A stretch of DNA of 64,000 nucleotides from the NCBI RefSeq assembly GCF_001586275.1, contig NZ_CP014545.1, positions 124,001-188,000 on the forward strand. Direction: 5' to 3'. How positions within the stretch are numbered: position 1 is the first letter of the stretch; every line of letters begins with the position of its first letter. Below the pieces are notes generated by a model. It was not told where the DNA came from. It saw nothing but the letters and a program-made list of their open reading frames with translations, and ran no database searches. Made by a program: the position numbers and the translations under genes. Shown here in pieces: positions 33,194-41,864 of this stretch. Origin of the DNA: Sphingorhabdus sp. M41 (GTDB taxonomy: Bacteria; Pseudomonadota; Alphaproteobacteria; Sphingomonadales; Sphingomonadaceae).

Positions 33194-33964
33194 ATGTCCA
33201 AAACAATTATCATTACCGGTGCGGGCGAGGGTCTCGGCCGCACATTGGCCCAGCGTTTCGCGGCAGATGGCGACCGTGTCGTGCTGCTCGGGCGCACATT
33301 TGAAAAAGTTGCGAAAGTTGCCGATGAACTGGGCGGCGAACATTTCGCCCTGTCCTGCGATGTTGGAAATCCTGCCTCGGTCCGCGACACTTTCGCCAAC
33401 ATTGCCAAAAAATGCGAAAAAATCGACGTTCTGATAAACAGCGCCGCATCCTACGAACCCTTCACTCTCGCCGAGGCAACGGACGAAAAGGTGGTAGCGA
33501 TGGTGAACACCAATCTGACCGGCCCCGTATTATGTTCGCGCGAAGCCCTGCCGCTTTTCCGGAACAGCGGCAAAATCATCAACGTCAGCAGCGAGAGTGT
33601 TGCTCTCAAATTTGCCATGCAGTGGCTTTATACTGCGACCAAGGCGGGTCTCGAAGCCATGTCCAGCATGCTCGACCGGGAGCTGGCCCCCGATGGCATC
33701 AGGGTCTCTTCGGTTCGCTGTGGCCAGATGTATGACGAAAGCAAGACCGGTTCGAACTGGCCGATCGACCTGACGATGCGTTTTGTCGAAGAAAATGTGA
33801 AAGTCGGCATCGATGTCCGCACCCGGCCCTTGTCGCATTACAAATCCGTCGCCGATATTTTCAGGCATGTCGTCGATACACCGCATGACATGCATGTCGG
33901 CCATGTCGAGATCACGGGCGATCGCCCCTATGTTCCCGTTCAAGAGAAGAAAGATTCAGAATGA
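33194..33964 (+). CDS. SDR-family oxidoreductase
   Basis: Short-chain dehydrogenase of 256 residues with TGAGEGLG (8-15), Ser132/133, Tyr146 and Lys150 (YTATK). NNAG is altered to NSAA (82-85). The C-terminal part (HYKSVADIFRHVVDTPHDMHVG) lacks the usual VDGG tail, resembling atypical members that act on bulky substrates. It overlaps the following aldehyde dehydrogenase by four bases (ATGA), suggesting the two carry out consecutive oxidations, for example alcohol to aldehyde to acid. AGAGGTG upstream serves as a ribosome site. Confidence 0.87.
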   Translation: MSKTIIITGAGEGLGRTLAQRFAADGDRVVLLGRTFEKVAKVADELGGEHFALSCDVGNPASVRDTFANIAKKCEKIDVLINSAASYEPFTLAEATDEKVVAMVNTNLTGPVLCSREALPLFRNSGKIINVSSESVALKFAMQWLYTATKAGLEAMSSMLDRELAPDGIRVSSVRCGQMYDESKTGSNWPIDLTMRFVEENVKVGIDVRTRPLSHYKSVADIFRHVVDTPHDMHVGHVEITGDRPYVPVQEKKDSE

Positions 33965-35427
33965 CCATGCTCCCCGAAGCCAAGCTATATGTCGATGGAA
34001 CCTTGCGCGAGGCCGCCGCTGGCAGGACATTCGACATTATCGGACCGTGGACGGGAGAAGTCGTGGGCAAGGCAGCAGATGCCTCCGCTGCCGATGTCGA
34101 CGAAGCAATCGCGGCTGCCCGCCGGGCATTTGATGAAAGCGATTGGGCAACCAATGTCGAATTGAGGGTCGGTCTGGTCAAAAAATTGCGGGACCTGTTC
34201 GAGGAGAACAAGGATCGCCTGAATGAGCTCGCCAGAATAGAAGCGGGTGCTGCACTTGGAGCAGTGGGCCGGGCGCATGTCGACATGGCGCTGGACGGCT
34301 GGGACGACTATCTGCGTGTATTTCCCGAAGTCGAATGGGAAACCGACTATGGCACACGTGAAGGCTATGGTTTTACCAGCCATCGCCGGGCATTTCATGA
34401 ACCAGTGGGCGTGGTTGGCGCAATCTCTCCCTGGAACGTGCCGCTGTACGTGAATGTCGGGAAGGTCATTGCAGCGTTGCTGGCTGGCTGCACTGTTATC
34501 CTGAAACCTGCTCCCAACACGCCGGGCATGGGCGCGATTTTCGGTGAACTGGCGGATAAGGCCGGTTTTCCCGCGGGCGTAATAAATGTCGTGTTTGGCA
34601 GCGATCCTGCCGAGGCCGGAGAGATGCTGGTTACCGATCCGCGCGTGGATCTGATCAGCTTCACCGGATCGACGGGCGTCGGAAAGCGCATCATGGAGAA
34701 AGGGGCGCAGACCCTGAAGCGTGTGTTCCTCGAACTGGGAGGAAAATCAGCGAAGATCATCCTCGACGATGCGCCGAATTTCGCCATGGAAGTCGCGCAG
34801 ACCATGCTGGTATTTCATGCCGGGCAGGGCTGTGCCGTGCAATCTCGTCTGCTGGTTCCCGTTAGCCGATACGAGGAAACTAAGGCGATTCTGGCACAAG
34901 CCTATGCCGGTTTTGGTGACAATTGGGGCGACTTCGACAACCCGCAGCAGATCATGGGACCGGTGATATCGCAGCGCCAAATGGATCGCGTGCTATCCTA
35001 TATCAAACTCGGGCAGGAAGAAGGTGCTACGTTGCTCGCTGGTGGTAATGCGCGTCCCGACAAGGGAACCGGCTATTTCATCGAACCAACCGTTTTCGTC
35101 GATGTGACCAATGACATGCGGATTGCGCAGGAAGAAATTTTCGGACCGGTTCTGGTCGTCATCCCGTTCGATGATGATGATGCTGCCGTGCGTATTGCGA
35201 ACGATAGCGAATATGGGCTATCGGGTGGTGTGTCTTCGGGTGACTTCGAGCGGGCCATGTCCGTTGCGCGGCGGATCAGAACGGGTTCGATCAGCGTGAA
35301 TGGCGGCATGTGTATAGCCGGGGATATCCCGTTCGGCGGCTATAAGGCCAGCGGTGTCGGCCGGGAATGGGGCCGCGAAGGGATCGAGGAGCATCTCGAA
35401 ACCAAATTGATTGCATGGAAAGAGTGA
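33961..35427 (+). CDS. NAD(P)-dependent aldehyde dehydrogenase
   Basis: Aldehyde dehydrogenase of 488 residues. Active-site residues are Asn159 (SPWNVP), Glu258 (LELGGKSA) and Cys291 (AGQGCAVQ), with the C-terminal GGYKASGVGREWG. It starts within the stop of the preceding SDR. Relative to the 15026-16435 enzyme it has a longer N-terminus and a different cysteine loop, so the two are distinct paralogues serving different parts of the pathway. The gene is followed by a TetR regulator whose start overlaps or closely follows the stop. Confidence 0.92.
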   Translation: MTMLPEAKLYVDGTLREAAAGRTFDIIGPWTGEVVGKAADASAADVDEAIAAARRAFDESDWATNVELRVGLVKKLRDLFEENKDRLNELARIEAGAALGAVGRAHVDMALDGWDDYLRVFPEVEWETDYGTREGYGFTSHRRAFHEPVGVVGAISPWNVPLYVNVGKVIAALLAGCTVILKPAPNTPGMGAIFGELADKAGFPAGVINVVFGSDPAEAGEMLVTDPRVDLISFTGSTGVGKRIMEKGAQTLKRVFLELGGKSAKIILDDAPNFAMEVAQTMLVFHAGQGCAVQSRLLVPVSRYEETKAILAQAYAGFGDNWGDFDNPQQIMGPVISQRQMDRVLSYIKLGQEEGATLLAGGNARPDKGTGYFIEPTVFVDVTNDMRIAQEEIFGPVLVVIPFDDDDAAVRIANDSEYGLSGGVSSGDFERAMSVARRIRTGSISVNGGMCIAGDIPFGGYKASGVGREWGREGIEEHLETKLIAWKE

Positions 35428-35428
35428 T

Positions 35429-36142
35429 TTGCACAGTTCATCGGATTTACGTATTTCGGCAGAAAATAACGAGCGACCAGCTAGCGAACGGGTCGTGCGC
35501 AATCTGAATGGACAAAAATTAGGGCGCAAGGGCATCATTACCCGACAAAGAATTCTGACGGCTGCCAGCAAATTGATTGTCGAGACAGACGACCTCCAGA
35601 TTTCCCTCGGTGCCATTGCAGCCGAAGCAGACCTGGGCATGACCTCGGTCTATAATTATTTCAGCGACCTCACAGACGTTATCCTCGGGGTGCTTGAACA
35701 TATAATGGTCGACGCTGAGGAGGCCTATCTGGCTCATTTGCGCATCCGCTGGGAAGATGAAAATCTCGCCGAAGAGTGCAGCAAGTTCATCAATGCCTTT
35801 TTTATCTTCTGGACCCGAAATGCGAATGTATTTCACATACGCAATAATTTTGCGGACAAGCGGGACCGGAAGATGATCGCTCACCGTGCTTCCGTTGCCC
35901 AGGAAATCCTCGGCCTGATCATTGCGCAAATGGCGAAGAAATCCGAAAGTTCCGAATATCCACATAATTCAATGGCATCTGCGGTTTATATGGGCATTGA
36001 GCGTGCGGTATCGGTGCTGAACAACAAGCTTTTGATGAACGACCTTCCGACTGCATATCGCCCCGACAAAACCGGGCTATTGGCCGCCGAAGCCCGATTG
36101 TTTGAATTTGGAATTCGCAGTGAACGCGGTGTTCAATGGTGA
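35429..36142 (+). CDS. TetR-family transcriptional regulator
   Basis: TetR-like regulator of about 237 residues. The helix-turn-helix region is RQRILTAASKLIVETDDLQISLGAIAAEADLGMTSVYNYFSDLTDVI, with a ligand-binding domain after it. No ATG lies near the family start. I use TTG at 35429, six bases after GGAAAG; TTG at 35411 and GTG at 35495 are alternatives, so the N-terminus is uncertain. It follows an aldehyde dehydrogenase directly and converges with an enoyl-CoA hydratase operon. It may regulate the P450 operon beyond, which has no regulator of its own. Confidence 0.85.
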   Translation: MHSSSDLRISAENNERPASERVVRNLNGQKLGRKGIITRQRILTAASKLIVETDDLQISLGAIAAEADLGMTSVYNYFSDLTDVILGVLEHIMVDAEEAYLAHLRIRWEDENLAEECSKFINAFFIFWTRNANVFHIRNNFADKRDRKMIAHRASVAQEILGLIIAQMAKKSESSEYPHNSMASAVYMGIERAVSVLNNKLLMNDLPTAYRPDKTGLLAAEARLFEFGIRSERGVQW

Positions 36143-36174
36143 TGCTGGCCAGCTGTCACTAAAGTCCTGCAGGA

Positions 36175-36975
36175 CTATTTGCCCTCGCTACCGATCTTCT
36201 TGATATAATCATCAATGCGTTGCCGGTAGGCCGGATTTAACATCAACGCGCTATTTGCCATCCGTTCGACCTGCCTTCCCTGGTCACGGCCGAGGTCCGC
36301 GGCCAGTTCGATGGCTATTTTGGCTGCGCCCATTTGCTCGGGATCGCTCTTGGTCAGATGGTGGCAGAATTCCAGCGCCGCTGCGTCAAAATCCTGGTCA
36401 GGCAGGACATCGTGAACCAGTCCCATGATCAAGGCGCGATCCGCATCGACCTTCTGGTTACCCATGATCAGCCAGCGCGCCCAGTGGGAACCGCAAATGC
36501 GAGTCAGGCGGCTCACACCATTTGATGCGGGCAGCACGCCGAACAGACCCTCGGGAAACGAAAATTTTGCAGCTTTTGCCGCAAGCCTGAAGTCGCAGGA
36601 CAGTGCCAGTTCAAGCCCGCCGCCGACGCAGGTCGCATGGACCGCGCATACAATCGGTTTCTCGATATGCTCCATCTCGTCATAGATTCGGTGCATGCCA
36701 TGCAGGCCAATGCGATGATTCTCACGAATTTCGGTTGCGGTTTCGGGGCGTTTGCGCCCTGATCCACCCTTCATATCCGCACCTGCACTGAAAAAGCGGC
36801 CATTGGCCCTGACGAGCATGACGCGAAGTCCGGGGTCATCACGAAATCGTAGCAGCGCTTCGTCGAAAAGCTGCATGGTCTCGCCTGAAAGAGCATTGAG
36901 CTTTTCGGGGCGATTGAGCGACACGATCAGGATGGAGTCGCGTACTTCCGTCAGCAGATGTGGTTCTTCCGTCAT
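36175..36975 (-). CDS. Enoyl-CoA hydratase/isomerase family (crotonase)
   Basis: Crotonase-fold protein of 266 residues. The oxyanion segments FSAGADMK (62-69) and VGGGLELALSCD (117-128) are present, and both catalytic glutamates of classical enoyl-CoA hydratase have equivalents, Glu122 and Glu142 (PEGLFG). It should hydrate a 2-enoyl-CoA. TAAGGATAT precedes the ATG at 36975; the upstream ATG at 37026 is inside the preceding gene. It is the last gene of the P450 operon, 10 bases after the acyl-CoA dehydrogenase, giving consecutive beta-oxidation steps. Confidence 0.9.
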   Translation of the reverse strand: MTEEPHLLTEVRDSILIVSLNRPEKLNALSGETMQLFDEALLRFRDDPGLRVMLVRANGRFFSAGADMKGGSGRKRPETATEIRENHRIGLHGMHRIYDEMEHIEKPIVCAVHATCVGGGLELALSCDFRLAAKAAKFSFPEGLFGVLPASNGVSRLTRICGSHWARWLIMGNQKVDADRALIMGLVHDVLPDQDFDAAALEFCHHLTKSDPEQMGAAKIAIELAADLGRDQGRQVERMANSALMLNPAYRQRIDDYIKKIGSEGK

Positions 36976-36985
36976 ATCGATATCC

Positions 36986-39193
36986 TTACGCGCGTGTTCG
37001 GGGCAGGCCAAGCGCTCGTTCCGCAATCATCGAACGGTGAACTTCACTGGTGCCACCATAAATGCGTGTCCCGTGCGCATGGCGATAGGACTGGTTGAGC
37101 AGCGCGGCGGCACCCTCGCGCTTGGTCAGCGAAAGCGGCGCAGTCAGGCTGAGCAGATCGCGGGCATCTTCCAGAAAACATTCGGAAGAGAACATTTTTG
37201 CCATCGGGCCGAAGCCGGGATTGGGCTTCTTCTCCGCACCCGCCCAAGTAGCACGATGTTCGAGCAGCAGTGCAGCTGCTGCATTGGCGCGCGCGCGTAT
37301 CAGGCGCCGCCGGGCATCATTGCTATCAATCAACTTGCCGCCTTCGGGTGCGTCGATCTCCTGGCAGAGTTCTTCGGCGGCTTCGATCGTCGCGAACATC
37401 GGATTGGCAAAGCTGCCGCCATGTTCGAGTTCAAGCGCGAGCGACATGGTGCGTACTCCACCATCAACCTCGCCAAGCCGCCAACTGTCCGGGATTTTCA
37501 CATTGTCGTAAAAGGTAATGTTGGTCCGTTCGTCCTGAAAGGTGTGTACAGGCTGAATCGTTACACCTGGTGCCTTCAAGGGCACGATGAACATCGTCAG
37601 GCCTTTATGCTTGGCAACTTCCGTGTTGGTGCGCGTAAGCATCAACACATAGTCTGAAAGATTGGCACCGCTGGTGAACATCTTCGTGCCATCGATCCGC
37701 CATCCGTTTCCGTCCGGTACGGCACGGGTCTGGGCAGCAAAAACATCCGATCCCGCGCCGGGTTCGGAATAGCCAAGACTGGCGATGGATTCACCGGACG
37801 TAATCTTCGACAGCACTTCCTGTTTCAATTCATCCGATCCCGCTCGCGAAATCATCAGCCCGACCATTTCCGCTACGCCGGCGGCAGGATTATTATAGCC
37901 ATGCTTGTCGAATGTGCGTCTGGCAGCAGCCTTGGCATAAGGGCCGATACCGCGCCCGCCAAGTTCAGGGCTGGAGAGGAAGTGCAGTCGTGCCTCGATC
38001 AGTTTCTTGTGCAGCTCGGGCACAAAGCCTTCCCAGCTGTAGTGGAATTTTTTCCGCATCTCGGGCGTGACATTTGCCTCCATGAAGGCATCGATTTCTG
38101 CCATCATTGCACGGGCTTCTTCGCCGATATCGAATTCGATGGGCAGGTCACCGACATCCGGTAGCGATATTTTCTCCTCGCCATAATGCCGTCTTCCGGC
38201 TTCGGTGAGCCACTGCTCCGGATCTCCTGCGATCAATGGCCAGGAACGAGCGCGCTGCACATAGAGATAGATGTCATATTCGGTCGTGAGACCATAGCCA
38301 CCAAAAGTATGCAGCGCCTGGCTTGTTGCTTCGCCGGCGGCGCGCGCGGCCCACCATGCCGCCACTGAAATCTGTGCGGCTGCGTCCTGATCCCCATCCG
38401 CTATGGCGCGCATGGCTTTCCATGCAAGCAATTTGCCGGAGTCAACGAGGCACAGGCAATCGGCGAGCGGATGGCTGATCCCCTGGAATTTTCCGATTTC
38501 CTGACCGAATTGTTTGCGCTCGCACGCATATTCCGAGGCAGTTTTAAGGGCCTGTCTGCCGAGACCGGCCAAAGCCACCGACACAAGAATTTTCCATTCC
38601 TCGACCGTTGCTTCGAACAAGGCCGTGGCTTCCGATCCGGATGCCAGTACGGTCGCCTCGACGAGACCGAAATCCATTTCTGCCAGTCCGTCTGAGGAAA
38701 GGCTCGGTTCGGTGGTGCGTTCGTGTTGCGACAGGTCGAACAACAGCACCTGATCACCCTTGCGTGCGACGACGATATCCGCTTCGGCTCCGCCGGCAAC
38801 AAATTGTTGCGGCTTGTCGAGGATATCATGCAGTGCCAGCGAGGCGACTTTTTCGCCGCCGACCACAGCGCCCAGATGCCCGGCAAAGGCATCGCTTCCG
38901 AGTATCGCCAGCAGACGTGCTGCCAGCACCGTTTCCGCAATCGGCCCGAACGGCAGCTTGCGGCCTACTTCTTCCATCAACACCGCGGCGTCGAAGGTCC
39001 CGAGCCCCAGACCATCATTCTCTTCCGGCACTCGCAGAAGAAAGGCTCCGAGTTCAGCCAAGCCACTCCAGACCTGACGATCCAGCCCTTCTTTTTCGGC
39101 CTTGCGAAGACGTTCCGGTGTGCAAGTGTCGTCAAAAAAACGCGCGAAGCTCTCGCGCATCATTTCCTGTTCTTCGGTGAGGTCGAAATTCAT
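36986..39193 (-). CDS. Double-length acyl-CoA dehydrogenase (two fused ACAD halves)
   Basis: Protein of 735 residues carrying two acyl-CoA dehydrogenase-like halves (about 1-350 and 360-735). The first half has RKQFGQEIGKFQGISH and HTFGGYGLTTEYD but no EPGAGSD block. The second half has the full FAD block YSEPGAGSDV and the C-terminal YGGTSEVHR. The usual catalytic glutamate of IYEGT is missing in both (LIAGD in the first, IYGGT in the second). The base is probably a Glu in LALELEHGG of the second half, as in isovaleryl-type enzymes. The size resembles mycobacterial FadE34, which acts on steroid side chains. Catalyses alpha,beta-dehydrogenation of an acyl-CoA. Confidence 0.88.
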   Translation of the reverse strand: MNFDLTEEQEMMRESFARFFDDTCTPERLRKAEKEGLDRQVWSGLAELGAFLLRVPEENDGLGLGTFDAAVLMEEVGRKLPFGPIAETVLAARLLAILGSDAFAGHLGAVVGGEKVASLALHDILDKPQQFVAGGAEADIVVARKGDQVLLFDLSQHERTTEPSLSSDGLAEMDFGLVEATVLASGSEATALFEATVEEWKILVSVALAGLGRQALKTASEYACERKQFGQEIGKFQGISHPLADCLCLVDSGKLLAWKAMRAIADGDQDAAAQISVAAWWAARAAGEATSQALHTFGGYGLTTEYDIYLYVQRARSWPLIAGDPEQWLTEAGRRHYGEEKISLPDVGDLPIEFDIGEEARAMMAEIDAFMEANVTPEMRKKFHYSWEGFVPELHKKLIEARLHFLSSPELGGRGIGPYAKAAARRTFDKHGYNNPAAGVAEMVGLMISRAGSDELKQEVLSKITSGESIASLGYSEPGAGSDVFAAQTRAVPDGNGWRIDGTKMFTSGANLSDYVLMLTRTNTEVAKHKGLTMFIVPLKAPGVTIQPVHTFQDERTNITFYDNVKIPDSWRLGEVDGGVRTMSLALELEHGGSFANPMFATIEAAEELCQEIDAPEGGKLIDSNDARRRLIRARANAAAALLLEHRATWAGAEKKPNPGFGPMAKMFSSECFLEDARDLLSLTAPLSLTKREGAAALLNQSYRHAHGTRIYGGTSEVHRSMIAERALGLPRTRA

Positions 39194-39200
39194 TACTGGC

Positions 39201-40025
39201 TTACTCCGGTTTGGCGTTTGCCATCATTTTGCTGAGATCGACTTGGCCGGTGGCCAGGCCACCCATGAAACCGCCGTCAACAGGGAATACGACGCCGTTC
39301 ACAACCGAAGCCAGGTCGCTGTTCAGCAAGACGATGCCGCCAGCCTGCTCTTCCGCAGTAGTGTAACGACCGAGCGGTTCGGCCGCAGCGTCGATCACGT
39401 CCTTGCCGGAGGTTTCCAGGAAACTTGCCATCATCGGCGTCTGGGTGGGCGAAGGCAGCGTGCAGTTGATGCGAATGCCCTTCTTTATCAGCTGTGCTCC
39501 CATGAACTGGGTCCAGACGATGACATTCTCCTTGGAGAAAGAATAGCCTTCCGCCACGGTTTCCATATTGGCTTCGCACCATGCCACAGCCGCGTCCCAT
39601 CCATCAGTGGTCACAAGCTCCATGTTGGTCGGGATTCGTCTGCTCCAGCCCAATCCCCCGACAGAGGCGATATTGGCGATCGCTCCGCCCTTGCCCATGA
39701 GAGGCAATACCTGCTGTGTCAGATGCCGCAGGCCGATGAAGTTGACTTTCATCACGTCCATTGGCGGCAATCCGTTCGGCAACCCTGCGCAGTTGAACAG
39801 CGCATCGATCTTGCCGCCAAGCGCCGCCACGGCGGCCTCAATCGAAGCGGGATCGCGCAGGTCAACATTGGTGAAGGATGCCAGTGGCAGATCGGAATCC
39901 TTGAAATCCATCCCGTGAACTTCGGCACCAAGGTCCAGCAGCAATTTTGCAGTGGCTGCACCCATCCCCGAATAGCAACCGCTTACAATGACGCGTTTGC
40001 CAGAATAGCCTAAAATGTCGGACAT
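39201..40025 (-). CDS. SDR, 3-alpha-hydroxysteroid/coniferyl-alcohol dehydrogenase-like
   Basis: Short-chain dehydrogenase of 274 residues. The cofactor loop reads SGCYSGMG (15-22), Ser121 and Tyr161/Lys165 (YSFSK) form the active site, and the region between them contains a long insertion (residues 125-160, with TNMELVTTDGWDAAVAWCEAN). An atypical SGCxxGxG loop and this insertion are features of the 3-alpha-hydroxysteroid dehydrogenase/coniferyl alcohol dehydrogenase branch. Probably oxidises a ring or side-chain hydroxyl. It lies 7 bases before the acyl-CoA dehydrogenase and after the P450 in the same operon. Confidence 0.87.
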   Translation of the reverse strand: MSDILGYSGKRVIVSGCYSGMGAATAKLLLDLGAEVHGMDFKDSDLPLASFTNVDLRDPASIEAAVAALGGKIDALFNCAGLPNGLPPMDVMKVNFIGLRHLTQQVLPLMGKGGAIANIASVGGLGWSRRIPTNMELVTTDGWDAAVAWCEANMETVAEGYSFSKENVIVWTQFMGAQLIKKGIRINCTLPSPTQTPMMASFLETSGKDVIDAAAEPLGRYTTAEEQAGGIVLLNSDLASVVNGVVFPVDGGFMGGLATGQVDLSKMMANAKPE

Positions 40026-40122
40026 AGTTTCTCTCTCATGTTTCGGGCGACGGAGCCCAGTCTGGTTCGTGAATGTTCGCAGTGAAGCAGAGGCCGATCA
40101 ATGGGCCGCTCCGCAAATCGCT

Positions 40123-40161
40123 ACCGCGATACGCGGTCATGATTCACGGCTTTTCAAAAGC
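40123..40161. terminator. Two hairpins in the P450-SDR gap
   Basis: Within the 149-base gap after the P450 stop lie two inverted repeats: GCTTTTCAAAAGC (40149-40161, six pairs around one base) and ACCGCGATACGCGGT (40123-40137, six GC-rich pairs around ATA). On the transcribed minus strand the first is met right after the P450 gene. They might lower expression of the downstream SDR, dehydrogenase and hydratase genes relative to the P450, or be a partial terminator. No clear U-run follows. Confidence 0.35.
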
Positions 40162-40174
40162 TGAGATGAAAGGA

Positions 40175-41422
40175 TCACCAGACCAGCGGCAAATGATGTG
40201 GCCCGATAACTCCCCCTGGACGATAGACGATCTCTGTTCCCGGTTTGAGTTTGAACTCCGGGATTCGCTTGAGCCACTCCTGCAACGCGATTTTTATCTC
40301 CAGCCGCGCCAGATGCGCACCCATGCAACTGTGTACGCCGACGGTGAAGGCCAGGATGATCTTCTTGGGGCGGGTAAAATCAACTTCGGTAGGATTGGGG
40401 AATACATCCGGATCGTAATTGCAGGCTGGCAGGATGCTGGTGACCTTGTCGCCTTTCTTCATCTGCACGCCCCGCATTTCGATATCCTTCGCTACGGTGC
40501 GGCCGGAAAATGTCACCGAGAAAACCCTCAGCAATTCTTCCACCTGCGCATTGATATTGTCCGGATTGTCGATGATTTCCTGTACTCGCTCAGGGTTGCG
40601 GGCAAGCCACAGCCAGATATTGTTGAGCGTCGCGAAGACCGTGTCGAGACCCGCAATGAACAGAAATATGACGAAACCGAATTTTTCTTTTTCCGAGATC
40701 GGACGACCGTCGAACTCGGCCTGGACAATCCGGCTGATCAGACCCTTGTCGGGATTTGCTTCCTTCTCCGCAATCGCGCCTTTGAGATAGTCGCTGATCT
40801 TGACCATGGTCTGGCCCATGATTTCGCGGTCGTTCGAATGCAACAGAGCGATCGCCCATTCGACGAAATCGTCACACATATCGCGCGGCAGTCCCATTAG
40901 GTCCAGAAATACGAGTACCGGCAACGGGCGACCAAAGGCCTCGTCAAATTCGCAGCCTCCCTTGTCGATGACGTCGTCGATCAACTCGTTGGCGAGTGCA
41001 CGGATACTGTCTTCCAGTTCGAGAACACCCTTGGGTGACACCAGCGGGTCGACAATATTGCGATATTTGCGGTGATCAGGTGGATCGATCTCGATCGGGA
41101 TAAAGTTGAAATAATCTTCGGGATCACGAGGGAAGGGCGTCGCATCCTCGGTTGAAAAATATTCCGCGTGGCGAAGGGCGAAGAGCGCGTCTTCATGCTT
41201 GGTCATTACCCAGGCATTGCCAAAAGGTCCGACGTCATAGAAAATCGGCGGAAATTTCTCATGCATCGCCGGGAAGAACTTATAGGGATCGGCAAGAAAC
41301 TCCGGACCGTATATGATGCCTGCGGAGCGAACGAGCTCTGGCGGAACATGGTCCGGAATATCGTCGGGTCCAACGCGGCGGGTGACTTTTGGCGGTACCG
41401 GATTGGCGGGATCGATCTTCAT
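40175..41422 (-). CDS. Cytochrome P450, bacterial class I (CYP101-like features)
   Basis: P450 of 415 residues. The I-helix acid-alcohol pair is Asp260-Thr261 in AGLDT, the K-helix motif is E296-X2-R299, and the heme-ligand block FTVGVHSCMG places the thiolate at Cys366. The I-helix LDT and overall size recall the P450cam-type CYP101 enzymes of sphingomonads, which hydroxylate terpenoids and norisoprenoids, but family assignment needs an alignment. The ATG at 41422 follows GGAGAC; a longer frame to 41482 is rejected. A cognate-looking [2Fe-2S] ferredoxin is encoded 19 bases upstream in the operon. Confidence 0.93.
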   Translation of the reverse strand: MKIDPANPVPPKVTRRVGPDDIPDHVPPELVRSAGIIYGPEFLADPYKFFPAMHEKFPPIFYDVGPFGNAWVMTKHEDALFALRHAEYFSTEDATPFPRDPEDYFNFIPIEIDPPDHRKYRNIVDPLVSPKGVLELEDSIRALANELIDDVIDKGGCEFDEAFGRPLPVLVFLDLMGLPRDMCDDFVEWAIALLHSNDREIMGQTMVKISDYLKGAIAEKEANPDKGLISRIVQAEFDGRPISEKEKFGFVIFLFIAGLDTVFATLNNIWLWLARNPERVQEIIDNPDNINAQVEELLRVFSVTFSGRTVAKDIEMRGVQMKKGDKVTSILPACNYDPDVFPNPTEVDFTRPKKIILAFTVGVHSCMGAHLARLEIKIALQEWLKRIPEFKLKPGTEIVYRPGGVIGPHHLPLVW

Positions 41423-41441
41423 GAGTTTGTCTCCTGAACGT

Positions 41442-41768
41442 TCAATATTGTTCTTCGGGAAGGTGCACGACCAACCCGTCAAGTTCTGCGGATATTTCGA
41501 TCTGGCAAGAGAGACGGCTGGTATCGCGAATCTCCGCGGCCGCCATCTCCAGCATGTCTATCTCATCCTGTGACGTGGGCGTGCCGACTTGTGCTGCCCA
41601 TGCTGCATCGACGTAGCAATGGCAGGTAGCGCAAGCGAGACCGCCTCCGCATTCGGCCACGATGCCATCTACATCATTGTCCAGCGCCCCGCGCATCACG
41701 GTTTCGCCAACTGCGACATCAAGCGTCCGGCTTTCGCCATCGCTGGAAATATAGGTTACTTTCGGCAT
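41442..41768 (-). CDS. [2Fe-2S] ferredoxin, adrenodoxin/putidaredoxin type
   Basis: Ferredoxin of 108 residues with cluster ligands Cys40, Cys46, Cys49 and Cys88, the CX5CX2C...C spacing of vertebrate-type ferredoxins that serve P450s. AAGGAG lies upstream of the ATG at 41768; a longer frame to 41807 lacks such a site. It directly precedes the P450 in the operon and should deliver electrons to it. No ferredoxin reductase is encoded in the window, so it must use one from elsewhere in the genome. Confidence 0.92.
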   Translation of the reverse strand: MPKVTYISSDGESRTLDVAVGETVMRGALDNDVDGIVAECGGGLACATCHCYVDAAWAAQVGTPTSQDEIDMLEMAAAEIRDTSRLSCQIEISAELDGLVVHLPEEQY

Positions 41769-41864
41769 TATGCTCCTTTCGGCCTTCGAGAAGAATTCGT
41801 ACAACAATCGCTGGCGATTTGCCCGAGGGCTTCCATCATCTTTGCGAATGTCACGGGTTGTACA

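Noticed and set aside
36163-36176. Palindrome AGTCCTGCAGGACT between TetR and the enoyl-CoA hydratase
   Set aside because: Only a five-pair stem with a four-base loop, overlapping the hydratase stop codon, without a T-run; too weak to call a terminator.
41769-41864. Possible extra small gene between the ferredoxin and alcohol dehydrogenase genes
   Set aside because: Only 96 bases; the in-frame extension of the ferredoxin through it has no ribosome site and no family match.
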